Positions 46,068 to 57,419 of a stretch of 64,000 nucleotides of DNA are shown one piece after another. Position numbers and translations under genes: made by a program. Source of the DNA: Eunapius fragilis. Lineage: Eukaryota > Porifera > Demospongiae > Spongillida > Spongillidae. The notes below the pieces were generated by a model. The model had not been told where the DNA came from and ran no database searches. It was given only the letters and a program-made list of their open reading frames with translations. Positions within the stretch are counted from its first letter, which is position 1, and every line of letters starts with the position of its first letter. The stretch covers positions 9,038,763-9,102,762 of the forward strand of contig OY811973.1 of the NCBI GenBank assembly GCA_963681505.1, in the 5' to 3' direction.

Positions 46068-47321
46068 GTAGGCTTAAAGGGGTTATTATGCAATTTGTCG
46101 GGATTTGGACTAACAGTTTTTTTTGTATTGCAACATTCCATGATGAAAAACAAATTAAGACATAAATTGGCTATTAATAAATGGGTAACATTTAGGTAAT
46201 GTCTACCTGGGTAAAGCCAGGACTTAAAACTATCATTTACAGACTCGTGAGTCCAATCTTTATAAGTTCCTGTGGTTAAAATAAATCGTCTAAAGGCATG
46301 TGCATCAAGTTGTAAATATGCGTAAAAACTCTCTATCATGAAGCACAAGGTTAAAATACAGAAGGGTTGTATAGAGCATTAGTAAAGTATTATTTGGTTC
46401 ATGATGTCACTCTGTTCATGTACAGTGTACTTTGATGAATTGACTCTGTTTGTGAACGTATTATAAATACTACATTCAATATGAACATAGAAAACCACAG
46501 TGTCCTATGTCAATATACTTTTTTCAGTAATTATTAGTGGATTTGGGTCAAGTCACATCAGTTCTATCAACTTTTGGCATGACATTGTCCAATCTTGTTC
46601 ATAACTAACCACTTTGCATGTATCATAAAGATGTGTTGAAGTGTAAAGTTTGGACTTCACAACATTAACTACATTTGAATGACAGCTTGTTGACATTTTG
46701 ACCACTTATGGCTGCGTTATTGTGTAAACCAGGGGGTGTTTCTATTTGTAAAGTCCTTAATAAACATGACATAGTACAAATGAACATGCCAAATTATAGT
46801 GTGATTGTAAGGTTGTTTGGGTGTGTGTATTAATCATTATAAATAATGCTCGTTACAAACTAACGTGTACGCCTTCAATTTCTTTAAACTAACCTTAAAA
46901 GAGCCTCAAATATTTTATATAGGCACCATTCTCGGACTATGAGTGATCATGGAAAGCAATTGTTAGCTGGGGACCTCTGCGGGTTATGGAGGTATAAGGC
47001 CTAATAGGAGGAAGGGGTAAATGTTATATAAGCCTTTTAAGTATAATTTACACAGCCAGTGCAATCATTTACATTAGTGATTTTGCATGGGGCTGTTAAC
47101 AAAAGATAGTGTAAACTGAACTACATACAGCAGGGATATTAAGGAATCCTATTTCCCATAGTTGTTGCAAAAGAAATTAGTAGTTGTAATACATTGTTTT
47201 TTATAACAAAACAAAATGCTTTGCTCCATTGGTATAATGGGGATTATTGTATTGAGGTATTTTTACATCACAGCAAAAATATCTTTTCTTGACATTTAAC
47301 CACACATATTACATTTTGCAG
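46068..47321. other. Probable intron; no gene seen
   Basis: AT-rich sequence between modules 2 and 3. I found no exon or recognisable transposon. A short open - strand frame at 46348-46055 has no family features. Confidence 0.35.
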
Positions 47322-47507
47322 TGTTGTAAGCCAGATAAACCAATTGGTCTTGAGGAACTGGAGTTAAAACATAATGATTTCAAGAAAGAATGCTTGGAGA
47401 AGTACAGCACGGGATTTAAGTGGGGTGTTACTACGTGTACTCATGACTTAGAAGAGAAGATTGAAGAGCACTACACACTGTGTAAAGCTCAACTTAATAA
47501 AAAGATT
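47322..47507 (+). CDS. Atlastin-like middle-domain module 3 (long exon)
   Basis: After ACATTTTGCAG the exon runs 62 codons and ends before GTACGT, phase 0 at both ends. The peptide CCKPDKPIGLEELELKH, then FKKECLEKYSTGFKWGV and LEEKIEEHYTLC, is clearly a paralogue of module 2: both begin at the same TGT TGT pair and share PIGL-EL, KKECLEKY and FKW. A matching 18-codon second exon was not identified; the candidate at 49396 may serve. The module 2/3 pair indicates tandem duplication of this gene segment. Confidence 0.65.
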
Positions 47508-47544
47508 GTACGTTGACATTGCAGTTGTATAGCATATTACGCTG

Positions 47545-48020
47545 TGACGATATTGACAGTTGTGTTGTTCAAAGTGACACGCTCTGTTTGTCCCACTAGG
47601 GTACGATGAAAAAGTGGATAGGATTTTTTACATTTAATATGTATTCATAGGGATGATAACCTACATACTCTAATGAAAGGCCGAGCCTCATTGTGGCCCT
47701 TATAAGGACTCAATCTCCGATGTCATTTAGAACAACACGATCCAGTACAGATCGATGTAGCCATATATATCTATGAAGTAGCTGACTTGCCGCATGCATG
47801 GATAAAATTTATTGGTATGATTGATTTGTTCAAAGTGGCATACGAGCATGAGCAGGGCCACAATAAGGATTGGCCTTCTATACAACTTTAAGTACCCAAG
47901 CCCTTTATGTATTACATGTGAAAATTCCACCCATTTTTTTGCATTTTAATTACCCTAGAAGGTACAGGAGACAGAAAGTCTCCTATGTCACTTTGAACAA
48001 CGCAACTGTACAGCTGCTCA
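47545..48020. repeat. Short inverted repeats, probable MITE remnants
   Basis: GTTGTTCAAAGTGACACG near 47560 and GTCACTTTGAACAACGCAAC near 47985 are inverted relatives, with GTCATTTAGAACAACACGAT near 47720 between them. This suggests nested or decayed copies of one small element. Confidence 0.4.
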
Positions 48021-49050
48021 ACTGATAATGCTACCTTACCACTCCGCTTCAGTTTCCTTTTATATTTCAACGCCATGCATAGAGAAAAAAAAACAAACAA
48101 TCAAGGGTTGTGAAGGACAAAGCTTATAGTCATCGATTGCCTTAGCGTTGGTGAGAAGTATTAGTCATTATGACAACTATTTACCATTCAGTGTACCACC
48201 ACGCAGAACGTAATGTATAGGTCCACTAGCATGGGTAGACATTCATGACAATAGACATTAATGTGTGTTATTCTCTATTGATGCACTGATGTGTAGTAGA
48301 ATTCTGGTAATAAAATATGTAGCTTATGGTGTGATAATGGAGCATATTCAGATAACGCACATTTCAACATTAAAGTGTACATTTATTAGGATCACAATAA
48401 GGGCCTCCAATAGGTATGATTGTTTCTTATCCACATAAGTCAACCTCCTAATTCCCAAATGGTAGAGAGCTGTAAATGTGGCTTCTTTTGAACTACAGTT
48501 TGTGAATGTGTTACATGTTTACTGGACCAGCAATTGGATACAAATATAAACTTTAGTCAAATAACCACGCACACAATTAGTTACCAAAACATATATCGAC
48601 AATAGTTGAATATATGATAGAATAGTTCTAAATGTACCAGTTGGGAATGATAGAATTCAAAGAAGATTGGTTGTTTAATTCAATATTTGCTGTTTCACCC
48701 ATGCCTTAATCTTCGTCAGTAACTATACAGTTTCTGGAATAATGATGCATTGCTGTGTATTCTATGTCTGTGATTTAGGCCCTCAAATCAGTTCATACGA
48801 AGACCGTTATCCTCATGGGACAGTCCAAATAACTTTTAAGTTGGTGTGTACATAGAAGAGTCCTGTCGTTTGTCCTGTTCACTAATTTTTGCTCTACATG
48901 TTTCAAGGATATATTTATGTATAAAACATGCACATTTCCCCGCTTGATTCACAACAATGATCTACACACCTCCCACACATTTGACGGGACACAGTTTGCC
49001 ACAATCATTGGTGGGAATCAAGAGAAAAAATGTGTATGTACTTTGCTCAG

Positions 49051-49156
49051 CTATGTCATCTCGTTGGTTAGACTATAAATTACTGAACACATACACAATC
49101 AATAACGACAAGACTCTTAGGCATACACCAATATGGACTCCCATGCTGAAGGATAT
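49051..49156 (+). CDS. Candidate exon, weak
   Basis: Between GCTCAG and GTAAGT a frame reads MSSRWLDYKLLN, then NDKTLRHTPIWTPMLKDM. The end resembles the end of the candidate exon at 49396 (TLQMRNASWISPVKDML), which argues for a duplicated exon. Phases differ at the two ends and no family match is seen. Confidence 0.3.
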
Positions 49157-49395
49157 GTAAGTTCTTTATCCCTAGCAGTAATGCTCTTTCGAGGACCTGT
49201 AGGAATGAAACGGAATGTGTCATGCAGAAATTTTATGGCAGGATCTGCATCATAAATATTTGGTAGGATTTGGGTTAGGGATCTTAAATCTTTGCAAGGG
49301 TAGAGTAAAAATGTGTAGTCAATGTAGTTTCCATTAGGAATGCATTATTGATTGTAATAAGATAAGCTTCATTTTTTAAATGTAATCATGTTTAG

Positions 49396-49464
49396 ATCCA
49401 TGATGAGCAACAAACACTTCAAATGAGAAATGCCAGTTGGATTAGTCCTGTGAAGGATATGTTG
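49396..49464 (+). CDS. Candidate short exon of the atlastin-like gene
   Basis: After ATGTTTAG the frame reads IHDEQQTLQMRNASWIS... for 23 codons and ends at TTG before GTAAGT, phase 0 at both ends. Position and phase would suit the second exon of module 3, although it is longer than the 18-codon exons of modules 1 and 2. Confidence 0.35.
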
Positions 49465-50221
49465 GTAAGTTTTTCTAATGTTATAAATATCTTGGAAGTT
49501 AACAAAATATGTGTTTCAACACTTCATACTATACCATTTCTATATGGTAAAATAGATTTTGGGTCTTGCACTAGCTTCGTGCCATTGTTTCAATGTCCAA
49601 TACACCTTGGGATTCAAACCCGCTGTGTCTTTCGGCAGGAAGATTCAATTAACTTCATAATTTGCACATTAGTAGAGGGATCATGTACCTATTGATGTGT
49701 CCTGTTAGTTTTTTATTTTATTAGCCGTTACAAAGGTATAGCTTTGCAAAGTATTCCCGCTCTATTGGCGCCATTGTATGGCCTATGAATATTCAACTAT
49801 TTCTCTTGATAACCTTTAGCCACGCCTACAAGACCTATTGTGTGATGGAATTGTTGCCTTTCATCAGATTGGTCATTCTGCTCAGCCGTGCATGCAGCAT
49901 ACAGTGTGGTCTTCAACTAGGCACACATCCAGATATGGCTATGTACATGTAACAAGAGTGGTGACGAGCTCAACTCGTTAATTTGGTTCCAACGGTTAGG
50001 CCAGTACAATGACAATGATATTCAAATTGAGGACTGGAATGGCTTGCATGGTTGTGAGTGATGACGATGTTATAATTATAACTATTTGGTTATGATGACG
50101 ACAACGCTGTTGGCAATGAATTTGAGGACGGTGATGATTGTAGTAACGGTGAAGATGATGCAATGATGATGGTGATGTTGATGATGGTGGGGAGGTCGAT
50201 GGGTGTCATTCGACCCCCATC

Positions 50222-50222
50222 G

Positions 50223-50271
<49 letters not shown>
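50222..50271. repeat. (CA)n microsatellite beside a hairpin
   Basis: About 24 CA units. Just before them, GTCGATGGGTGTC and its near reverse complement CCCCCATCGAC form a small hairpin at 50192-50223. The preceding 100 bp is rich in GATGATG triplets. Confidence 0.8.
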
Positions 50272-50537
50272 AACCTTAATGGAGTCACGCAATTAAATCT
50301 TAATGGATCCATCTGATTCCACTTGCCATAGCGCCTTTCTGGTTGTTTGGTCACTCTGGGTAATGCGAATGCTCAAAGGGTTAAGCCAGTCTAGCTGCAT
50401 ACAATATTAGTGATGAAATCGTAATGATACCAAGCAACTTATTTGAAATCGAGTGTTTAAGAATATTTCTAGGCATGTCATAATAGTCATTGTAAATTGT
50501 CTAAGCGTTTTTTTGCATTTCTAATACTTGTTTTTAG

Positions 50538-50592
50538 GGCTGTGCACTGAATCTTGTGCTAGATAAAGTTGTCATTCCTTCTGCTCAGCAAG
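50538..50592 (+). CDS. Candidate exon, weak
   Basis: Between TTGTTTTTAG and GTAAGG a frame reads GCALNLVLDKVVIPSAQQ. Splice sites are good and the sequence is uninterrupted, but it is only 55 bp and matches no family I know. Confidence 0.3.
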
Positions 50593-50659
50593 GTAAGGAC
50601 AAGTTGTATATTATACCAATCTACACTTGGTACATAAAAATGCCCTCATAAAATGTATA

Positions 50660-50911
50660 TGGGACAGTGTCCAGCTAAATCACCCTTATGGTTCTTTTTC
50701 AAAATTTCCAGAATAAGCAAAAGAAAAGTAACGCTCGCATTGAAATGTATGGCTAATTATAAATTCAGTGCCTAATAACTTTGTGATGGATAGTCCGATT
50801 TAGGATGCGTAAGGACCATTTGACAGAAGCTCATGGGTGTTCAAGGAAAATCAAAAAATTTGAAAACTTGAAAAACTAGCCAGAAGGGTGATTCTGCTGG
50901 ACACTGTCCCA
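50660..50911. mobile_element. MITE with TGGGACAGTGTCC ends
   Basis: The left end TGGGACAGTGTCCAGC and the right end, inverted, TGGGACAGTGTCCAGCAGAA match. Inner ends also share AATCACCCTT. TATA flanks both sides (50656-50659 and 50912-50915); whether the duplication is TA or TATA cannot be decided. 252 bp, non-coding. Confidence 0.8.
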
Positions 50912-50915
50912 TATA

Positions 50916-52796
50916 CATCATATTCAGATATAAAGAGTATGCATTGCATTGCAGCAGTTTACTTTTTAACAAATCTACATTTGTAAATGTCTCATTTGAG
51001 TCAAAGGGGTATGCTTGATCATGGAGCTGAACATTTTGTTTACGTAATCAGAGTTCTCATCAGTGCAAAGTAAATGCGTGGTGTACGCCACATACTTAAT
51101 TATGGTTTTACACATTGATACAAATGTATTGATAGTTGATGTGATATCATAGCTGTATTTATGCCTTATACATGTATGTAAGGCGTGTCTAGATATTGCT
51201 AAATTGAAGAACAAATCCCATTTTGTCTTTTGCAAGGTAACGTGACAAATTGAATATTTGTTCCTCGAAGAAAACAACTTCTACCCCTCGTAACAGAGCT
51301 TATTAATATGTTGCAGCCCTGTGAACCGTATATGTGAATTTATTTTACAAATAAGTTCGGAACCAATAAGTGTCAGAATGCATGACAAAACAGGCGGATT
51401 ACTCCGTATAGCAGTTGAGTAACCTATTTACTAACACTGCTTGCAAATAGCGATTGACAAGCCACTAAGGATTGCAAATCGATAATGCCTCTCCCCTTTT
51501 GGCACTCGTTCGTAGGCCAGGCCCCTTTCCTCGATAAGCTCTGGGGCTGCCTATAATTGTGGTGCTTGAATAGCAAACAGCTTAATAAGGCATGCCTACT
51601 TAGCCCACACCATTATGACATATTACACAATTATGATAGCCATCCATTATGAATACATTAGTGTCAATGTGTAAAACCATGGTTGAGAAAACTGTGATAA
51701 TCGTACCTTCAGTATCGCAATCTGGTCTGATCCATTTAGGCTTACAGAAGCTGTACGATCACTCTTGTCGTACTCCACGGGAAAATTGTAAGTTATCATA
51801 TATACAATCCTACAATATATGTGCTGATAAAGGAGTAAGTAAAAATATCCTATGCATGAAATTAAAACAAGAACCTGTGGAAGCAGATGATTGAGTAATT
51901 TTGTTAAAAAATTCTAACTCTAACTCAAGCCTTAATCCTAAAACATGCACCTGGAGAGACAACAATGACTAATGGTTTATTATATAATTGAACTTCTGTT
52001 CTAACCACACTCTAAATTATAACTACCTATGCATAATAGACATTATATTTCATTCCTAATAGCACACAAGAAACGAAAGAATTTAGTACTTATCCACCAG
52101 TGACAGGACCCCACCAAAGAGCATGAGGCTGCATGAGCCAGCCATAAATGAAATGCTGTCTGGGAGAAAAGAACCGTAATTACGCGATTGGATGCGTGCA
52201 AATGATTGCATCACTATAAACTGTAAAACATGTACCTGTATCACAATCTATGGATCAAATGAGGGTTACAAGTATATACAATCTTTTTTATCGTTTGTGG
52301 ATTACAAGGTTGACTCGCTCGATTTAGAAAAAACCGTACATATCGGAGGCAGTATGTTGCATGAGATGTATGCTTTATTTTTGTATGTGTGCTTCGACAA
52401 GTTATTTGTTACACCCCTAAACCAAAAACGGATTTGAAATGGTTTATTATGTCGGTTAACTAATAGAGTGCCTAAAAACTTCTTAGCATGTTGTCCGGCA
52501 AAGCCAGCATACATTTCCCATAAGGTCCTATGCAACCGCTTTGTGACAATAATTTTACAAAAAAAGTCTCAATGTGCAATAAATATGTACGAGGGGTAGG
52601 CTAATGTTGCTATATATAGATTGCTGATACGCAGCAGCTGCCATTATCAATTGAAGCCTATGTATGTATTCCATTTCATCATGCAATACACGTGCGCCCT
52701 GTATTATAAGATGAAATAAACACCCTTCCTTTAATGTCTAACGTACTGGGCGTCCTCTTAGGCATACATTTGTCCACTGCAATGTTGCAGAAAATA
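50916..52796. other. No gene seen; one pair of inverted repeats
   Basis: About 51103-51145 and 51645-51685 are inverted relatives (TCAATGTGTAAAACCAT), perhaps ends of a decayed element of about 600 bp. Two + strand open frames near 51650 and 52190 lack splice context and family features. Confidence 0.35.
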
Positions 52797-53145
52797 AATT
52801 CATTCACGTTCTGCTAGTTTAACATCCCTTTTACATTTGACGGTGCATGCTCGTTGTACAGGCAATTTAAGAGCTTGTCCCCACAAAGTGGCCAAGGTAT
52901 ATTATTTTCTTTGGTTCCAAGCCAGAGCTTCAAAGTGAAGCTATTTGATAACGATAATTTGTAATTTTTTGTACTAATTACATGTACCACGATCAAATAG
53001 CTTCACTTTGAGGATCTGGTTTCATACCAGAGAAAAGAATTATACCTTGGCAATTTTGGGCCAAGCTCTAAAAGACCAGTACAACGATTATGCACATTCA
53101 AATGTAAAATTGATGTTAAACTGGCAGAATGTGAATGAATTTTTT
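52797..53145. mobile_element. Fold-back MITE with arms of about 155 bp
   Basis: The left arm starts near AATTCATTCACGTTCTGC and the right arm ends with its relative GCAGAATGTGAATGAATT. Inner words AGTGAAGCTATTTGAT and CCAAGGTAT occur in both arms, inverted, around a spacer of about 30 bp. One arm of the same family is at 40285-40440. No protein. Confidence 0.75.
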
Positions 53146-53959
53146 TTCTTCAAAAGGTTAATGAAAATACCAAAGGTGGGGCCGAGATTTTAAATAAGAG
53201 TAAGGGTTCACAACAATGCTGATTTTGTTCCTGCTAGTACACCATCATCATGGTACCATGCTTGATATAGTAAAACAAGGCAGTCATTGTGGGCATCAAT
53301 GGCTGGCACGATCTAACTAGGTCAAAAGAATAGAGGACCTAAGGGATCTCCCAGCAGTACCCAAGTCTCAGAAGTGTTCAGATATCTTATAGCTGGCTAC
53401 ATTTATTTGGAATTGGCTATATCGGCAATTTATCTATACGAGGTGCCGCATTCCTTTGGATGCTTGTTGTAGTTATTTTTCTTTGTACAAAATATTTGTA
53501 CAATGATCCAACAAATTAATTAAATTGATTGTTATCATAGCAACAATCACTGTTTATTGCATTGCACTTTGTGAATGGGGGCGTTTCTTAACATTTTTAC
53601 AAAACCCAGATGGTTAAATATAACTTTTATTGGCTAAAAACATCTATTTACTACTGGTCTAACCAATGCCAAGAGGCATTATTAAACTTAACTGTGGTAA
53701 CATCATTATAAGAGTAAATCCTTCCTTTAGCAAAAAAAGATCTAATAGTCACGTATGCACACATACAGTTCATGTGCACACTTACATCAGTACACATGTG
53801 CACATGGTTGTAGTTACACTCCTGGCAGTTCAAGTACCCAGGCTGTTTTGAATAAAATGGCTGATTGTGTGCAGGAACGAGTACAGGAAAAAGAACTCAA
53901 AATCTAAAATAAAAAAACTTAAGGGATTCTTTACATAGTTCGCAGTTTGTTATAGCTTT
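53146..53959. other. No gene seen
   Basis: AT-rich sequence without convincing exons. A short self-complementary stretch at 53750-53815 (CATGTGCACACTTAC and ACATGTGCACATG) may be a decayed repeat. Confidence 0.3.
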
Positions 53960-54660
53960 TTATTTCACATTCAGATGATTTTCAGCATGCAATTGACCAT
54001 ATTATTCATGATAACCTGTTTAAGCATTTACCATTAGCCACTACGTGTAGAGCACATGCCTTGCTTTGAAGGAATGGCTTGGAAAACCAGATAAAAAAAT
54101 GATTGTTGATAATGTATCTGAAGTAGTCACATGTTTGATGAACGGTAAAAAGTTATGCGCTGGCAGAGATAAAATGTTGACTTGCTACCGTAAACTGTGT
54201 ACTTATGGAAGCTTTAGAATGCGACGGAAAACCTTAATTAGAAGTTGCCAGAGTGACAATACAAATGCCATTCATCCTGTTTAATATCAACAATTTATAG
54301 TCATTCTTTTCAAGAAGACGTTGGGCAGTAATTTGTAATGCTGGTGAAGATTGTGACCCGTTAACATTAGTTAAAGAAAATGCTCTGTAAGCATCAAAAG
54401 CAAGTTAAAAAGGTCTTCACATCCTCACATATTAAAAGCAGAACTCAGCTCTTGCATGGACATGTTGCATGAGTATGGGGAAGAAACCACTGATGATACA
54501 TGTACTTCCAGATCGACCACTATTATAGATAGAGGATGGTTGTGGCACATCAATGAAAATTTGTTTAATTCTATGGAGGAAGAAGTCAGGAGGTATTTAA
54601 GGACAAATCTTCACAAGCAATGAACCAGCCCTATGTGACAGTGTGACATTAAATGAAGAT
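53960..54660 (+). pseudogene. Unrecognised + strand protein relic, possibly transposon-derived
   Basis: Fragments look coding. Near 53968 one frame reads FQHAIDHIIHDNLFKHLPLA, near 54185 another reads RKLCTYGSFRMRRKTLIRS, and near 54530 another reads IDRGWLWHINENLFNSMEEE. The frame changes between them. I cannot place the family; similar words occur, to my memory, in large transposon-related proteins of invertebrates. It lies opposite a P-element-like relic, so the two could be halves of a rearranged element. Confidence 0.35.
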
Positions 54661-55065
54661 ATGCAATTTTATTGGTGCATTGTAATGCAGAATGCCAAAA
54701 AATGGCTGAAAGCATGCTACTGAAAGAGATAGCAATGCAATGGATTACTGTGAGGGGCGTTTGCTTACACCAGTAGATGGATAGAACAATACATTGTAAA
54801 TAGCCTTCAAACCATCAACACAGGCATGGTTTTGGCTATTTAATGCTCTTGCTGCCTTCTCCAGATATAGATTTCTCGAATTAGAGCTGATTATTAGTGT
54901 CTCCAAGGTTGACGAAGCCTAAGAGGTTCATTTCATGCTTATCAAACACTAAATCTTCCTTTCATAAACCAAAATACCAACACACTTCTCATTTTCCAAA
55001 CAGGATGTTATGTTCTCTGCTTGCATCAATTTTGTATCAATGTTGGTAGAAAATCCAACAGTCAT

Positions 55066-55692
55066 TTATGAGGTGTAAGTATAGTCCCTGAGAGTATGCT
55101 GAGATGGTAGTTTAAGGCATGCTGAGCTCCTTAATAATTCATATGCACCACTGGAGAGATGTTTCAGGTATGGACACCACTTGATCTTCATAGGGTGCCA
55201 TTTCATGTGTTTTGCATTGTTTACTGCTGCCGCCTGCTTTTGTTGATCCCAAAAAATTCTCTGAAATGAATGATCAGAACTCAAAGAAGCAACCTTGTTA
55301 TCATTGGCTTCCATAAAGGATTTCAAATCGTTGTGAGTGTGATTGTCTACTATTTTACTTGCTTCTTCACAAACAGCTTCAATTCTTTTCTTCAAATGAT
55401 TAAGTTTTGTGACACTGTGTATGAAGACTATGAAAGTCTACTGTGAAGTTCAGAAGGTGCCATGTGACAATAGTTTGTGTGGCTGCTGTAATCTGTACAA
55501 TCTGAACTGAGTCTGCTTTTGTTTTGCAATGGTAGAATGCAGACTCTTCCAGTGGTTTTCGCATACCTGACACTTTGATGTCATTCCAGAACCAAGCAGC
55601 AGTTCACACCGTCCATGACGTAGAGTAGGATAACCTAGTATGTTGGACTCCACTAGTGCCACAGATTTTGAATCTTCAAATGTACTGTACAT
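55066..55692 (-). pseudogene. P-element/THAP9-like transposase relic
   Basis: On the - strand, 55692-55450 has LLLGSGMTSKCQVCENHWKS with a CxxC pair, and 55395-55066 has KRIEAVCEEA, then KWHPMKIKWCPYLKHLSSGA and LPSQHTLRDYT. The last block resembles the start of the RNase H-like region of P-element-type transposases (KWC-YLRHLS---Y--LR, LPSQRTLRDY). The frame is interrupted between the pieces and the catalytic region is absent. Such proteins cut and paste P-type transposons; THAP9 is the vertebrate relative. Confidence 0.6.
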
Positions 55693-56747
55693 AACATGTA
55701 CTACGGCATTTTAGTATTATCCTGTCACCTAATTTGTATACATATGCATCAGATCCCCTAACAGAAAGGTAGGTGAATCAGAAGTGAGGCTATTCAATTT
55801 CCAATGGAACTCAATAATATCCTGAGGTAGTGCAGATATTTAAAAATTACACAGCTGGATCCCCCCCTGGCTATGGGTATAGTGGCAAATTCAGACATGC
55901 ACATCAATAGACACTTGCTAAATTGACCCCACTGCCTATGAACTAAGCCACATTTACATACATGTTTGTTCTTCGGATTCAGACTTGTGAGCTTCATCAA
56001 CTCTTGAAAATTTTCATCATTTTTCTCTTTGCAGACTGTACAGGTATCAATCGAATGCAGTAGTGATAGGAGATTTTCAGCTGTTGATTTAAATGATTTT
56101 TAATGCAAATAAACACTCTTACTGACCTAATTGTGTTGTTAATAGATATGTATTTAGAAGTTGGAAATGGTAAATGTCCAATTTCCGTCAACGAAACAAT
56201 ACATGCCAAGAGAGTTCCTCATATTCTTCCAAAGAGAATGACATTTGAGAATCTGACACAGTGGGAATATTTAATGCCCCCCACTTCTGTCCATCACCAT
56301 CCTAACATTATAGACAATAAAATACAGTCAATATGGTAGTGTATTCACCTTGTGGGAGGATGTGTAGTGAATCAACTGCAGCGTGATGTTGAAGACAACC
56401 TTAGGTCAAGTCCTCACTAGGAATTTAATATTCATAGCGAACCGGATCGAGTCGGTTTGGGCATATTGTCTTGGCTGTCCCACATGTTAAAATGGAATCC
56501 GCTGTACAGCTGCGTTCATGGAACTATGCATGACACACTGCTAAAAAGGGCGGGCATAATGTACTTATGGAAATGGTTTTTTTTATATTTTGCCCCAGCA
56601 CTGCTCCCATGTCTTGGTATCATTGTGCAGACATACGCATACGATCCCCTGGTATATTGAATTGTTGCAGCTGACTAGACTACGATGTCAGCTGCCCCCA
56701 CCCCATACTCCCGACCAGTCACAGTGTGTACGGATCCCGGAAGGCCA
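55693..56747. other. No gene seen
   Basis: Several short open frames on both strands lack motifs and splice context. I see no RNA gene or repeat that matches elsewhere in the window. Confidence 0.3.
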
Positions 56748-56894
56748 CAGGGCCGTAGCCACTATAGTGGGAGCGAGGGTGGGTAACCAGGGGGGAATTA
56801 ATAAATTATAGTATTAACTTAATAATTGGAAGTTGGCTAGGCTAAAACCGGTCCGGCCATGGCCGGACTGGCCGGACTGGAGGCTACGGCCCTG
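56748..56894. mobile_element. Short hAT-type MITE, 5-bp target duplication GGCCA
   Basis: Both ends read CAGGGCCGTAGCC inwards, and GGCCA flanks each side (56743-56747 and 56895-56899). The 147-bp body contains repeated CCGGACTGG and CCGGCCATGG words. It is the fourth element in the window with CA-starting GC-rich ends and a 5-bp duplication. Confidence 0.8.
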
Positions 56895-57419
56895 GGCCAT
56901 TGTAATTTTAAGTAATGCCCAAATCGCAACTCGATCTAGTTTGCTACGAAACGGATCCAATGCGGTTTGAAGCGGATTGAGTGCTGAAGCACCTTACAGT
57001 AGACACTGGTGCCGTGACAAAAATTGCAACCAACCCTTCAACTGCATTCTCAGCAATCCTGTCCGACATCAGTTAACGTTTTTAAAATCTATCTTTAGAT
57101 GAATATGTGATGTTGTGCTTAGGTGAAAACAATGTGTTATACAGGGAAGACTCGCAAATGGAGACTGTATAGTTTAGGTTAGGGCAACGTTTAAGTTAAG
57201 GCAAATGCGCGCGCCCAATGGCGCCCCGCGCTTTTCAAACCGCAATGTAATTTGTAACAAGCACCACAGCTATGAATATTTAAGCACATGAAATACATTA
57301 TCGAAGGATATAGATAACACACCAAGTCTAGCATGATGATACAGCTGGGTCTATGGTGCAGGAAAGCTCCGATGCAGGCAAAAATGAGTCGTGGTTTATT
57401 AGAACGCTAGCAATTGAAA

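Larger units (their letters stand above)
48840..49740 (-). repeat. Dispersed repeat family R1, inverted copies 3 and 4
   Basis: On the - strand, 49740-49480 matches 14930-15300 (AACAGGACACATCAATAGG, CCTGCCGAAAGACACAG, ATGGCACGAAGCTAGTGC). 48945-48840 matches the start of the same family (AAAAATTAGTGAACAGGACA). Two candidate exons, 49051-49156 and 49396-49464, lie between them. Confidence 0.55.

Noticed and set aside
47501-47520. Coding read-through beyond GTACGT in module 3
   Set aside because: The frame stops at once; the donor gives the same phase-0 end as modules 1 and 2.
51649-51894. Open frame of 81 codons
   Set aside because: It overlaps one arm of an inverted repeat pair and shows no family features.
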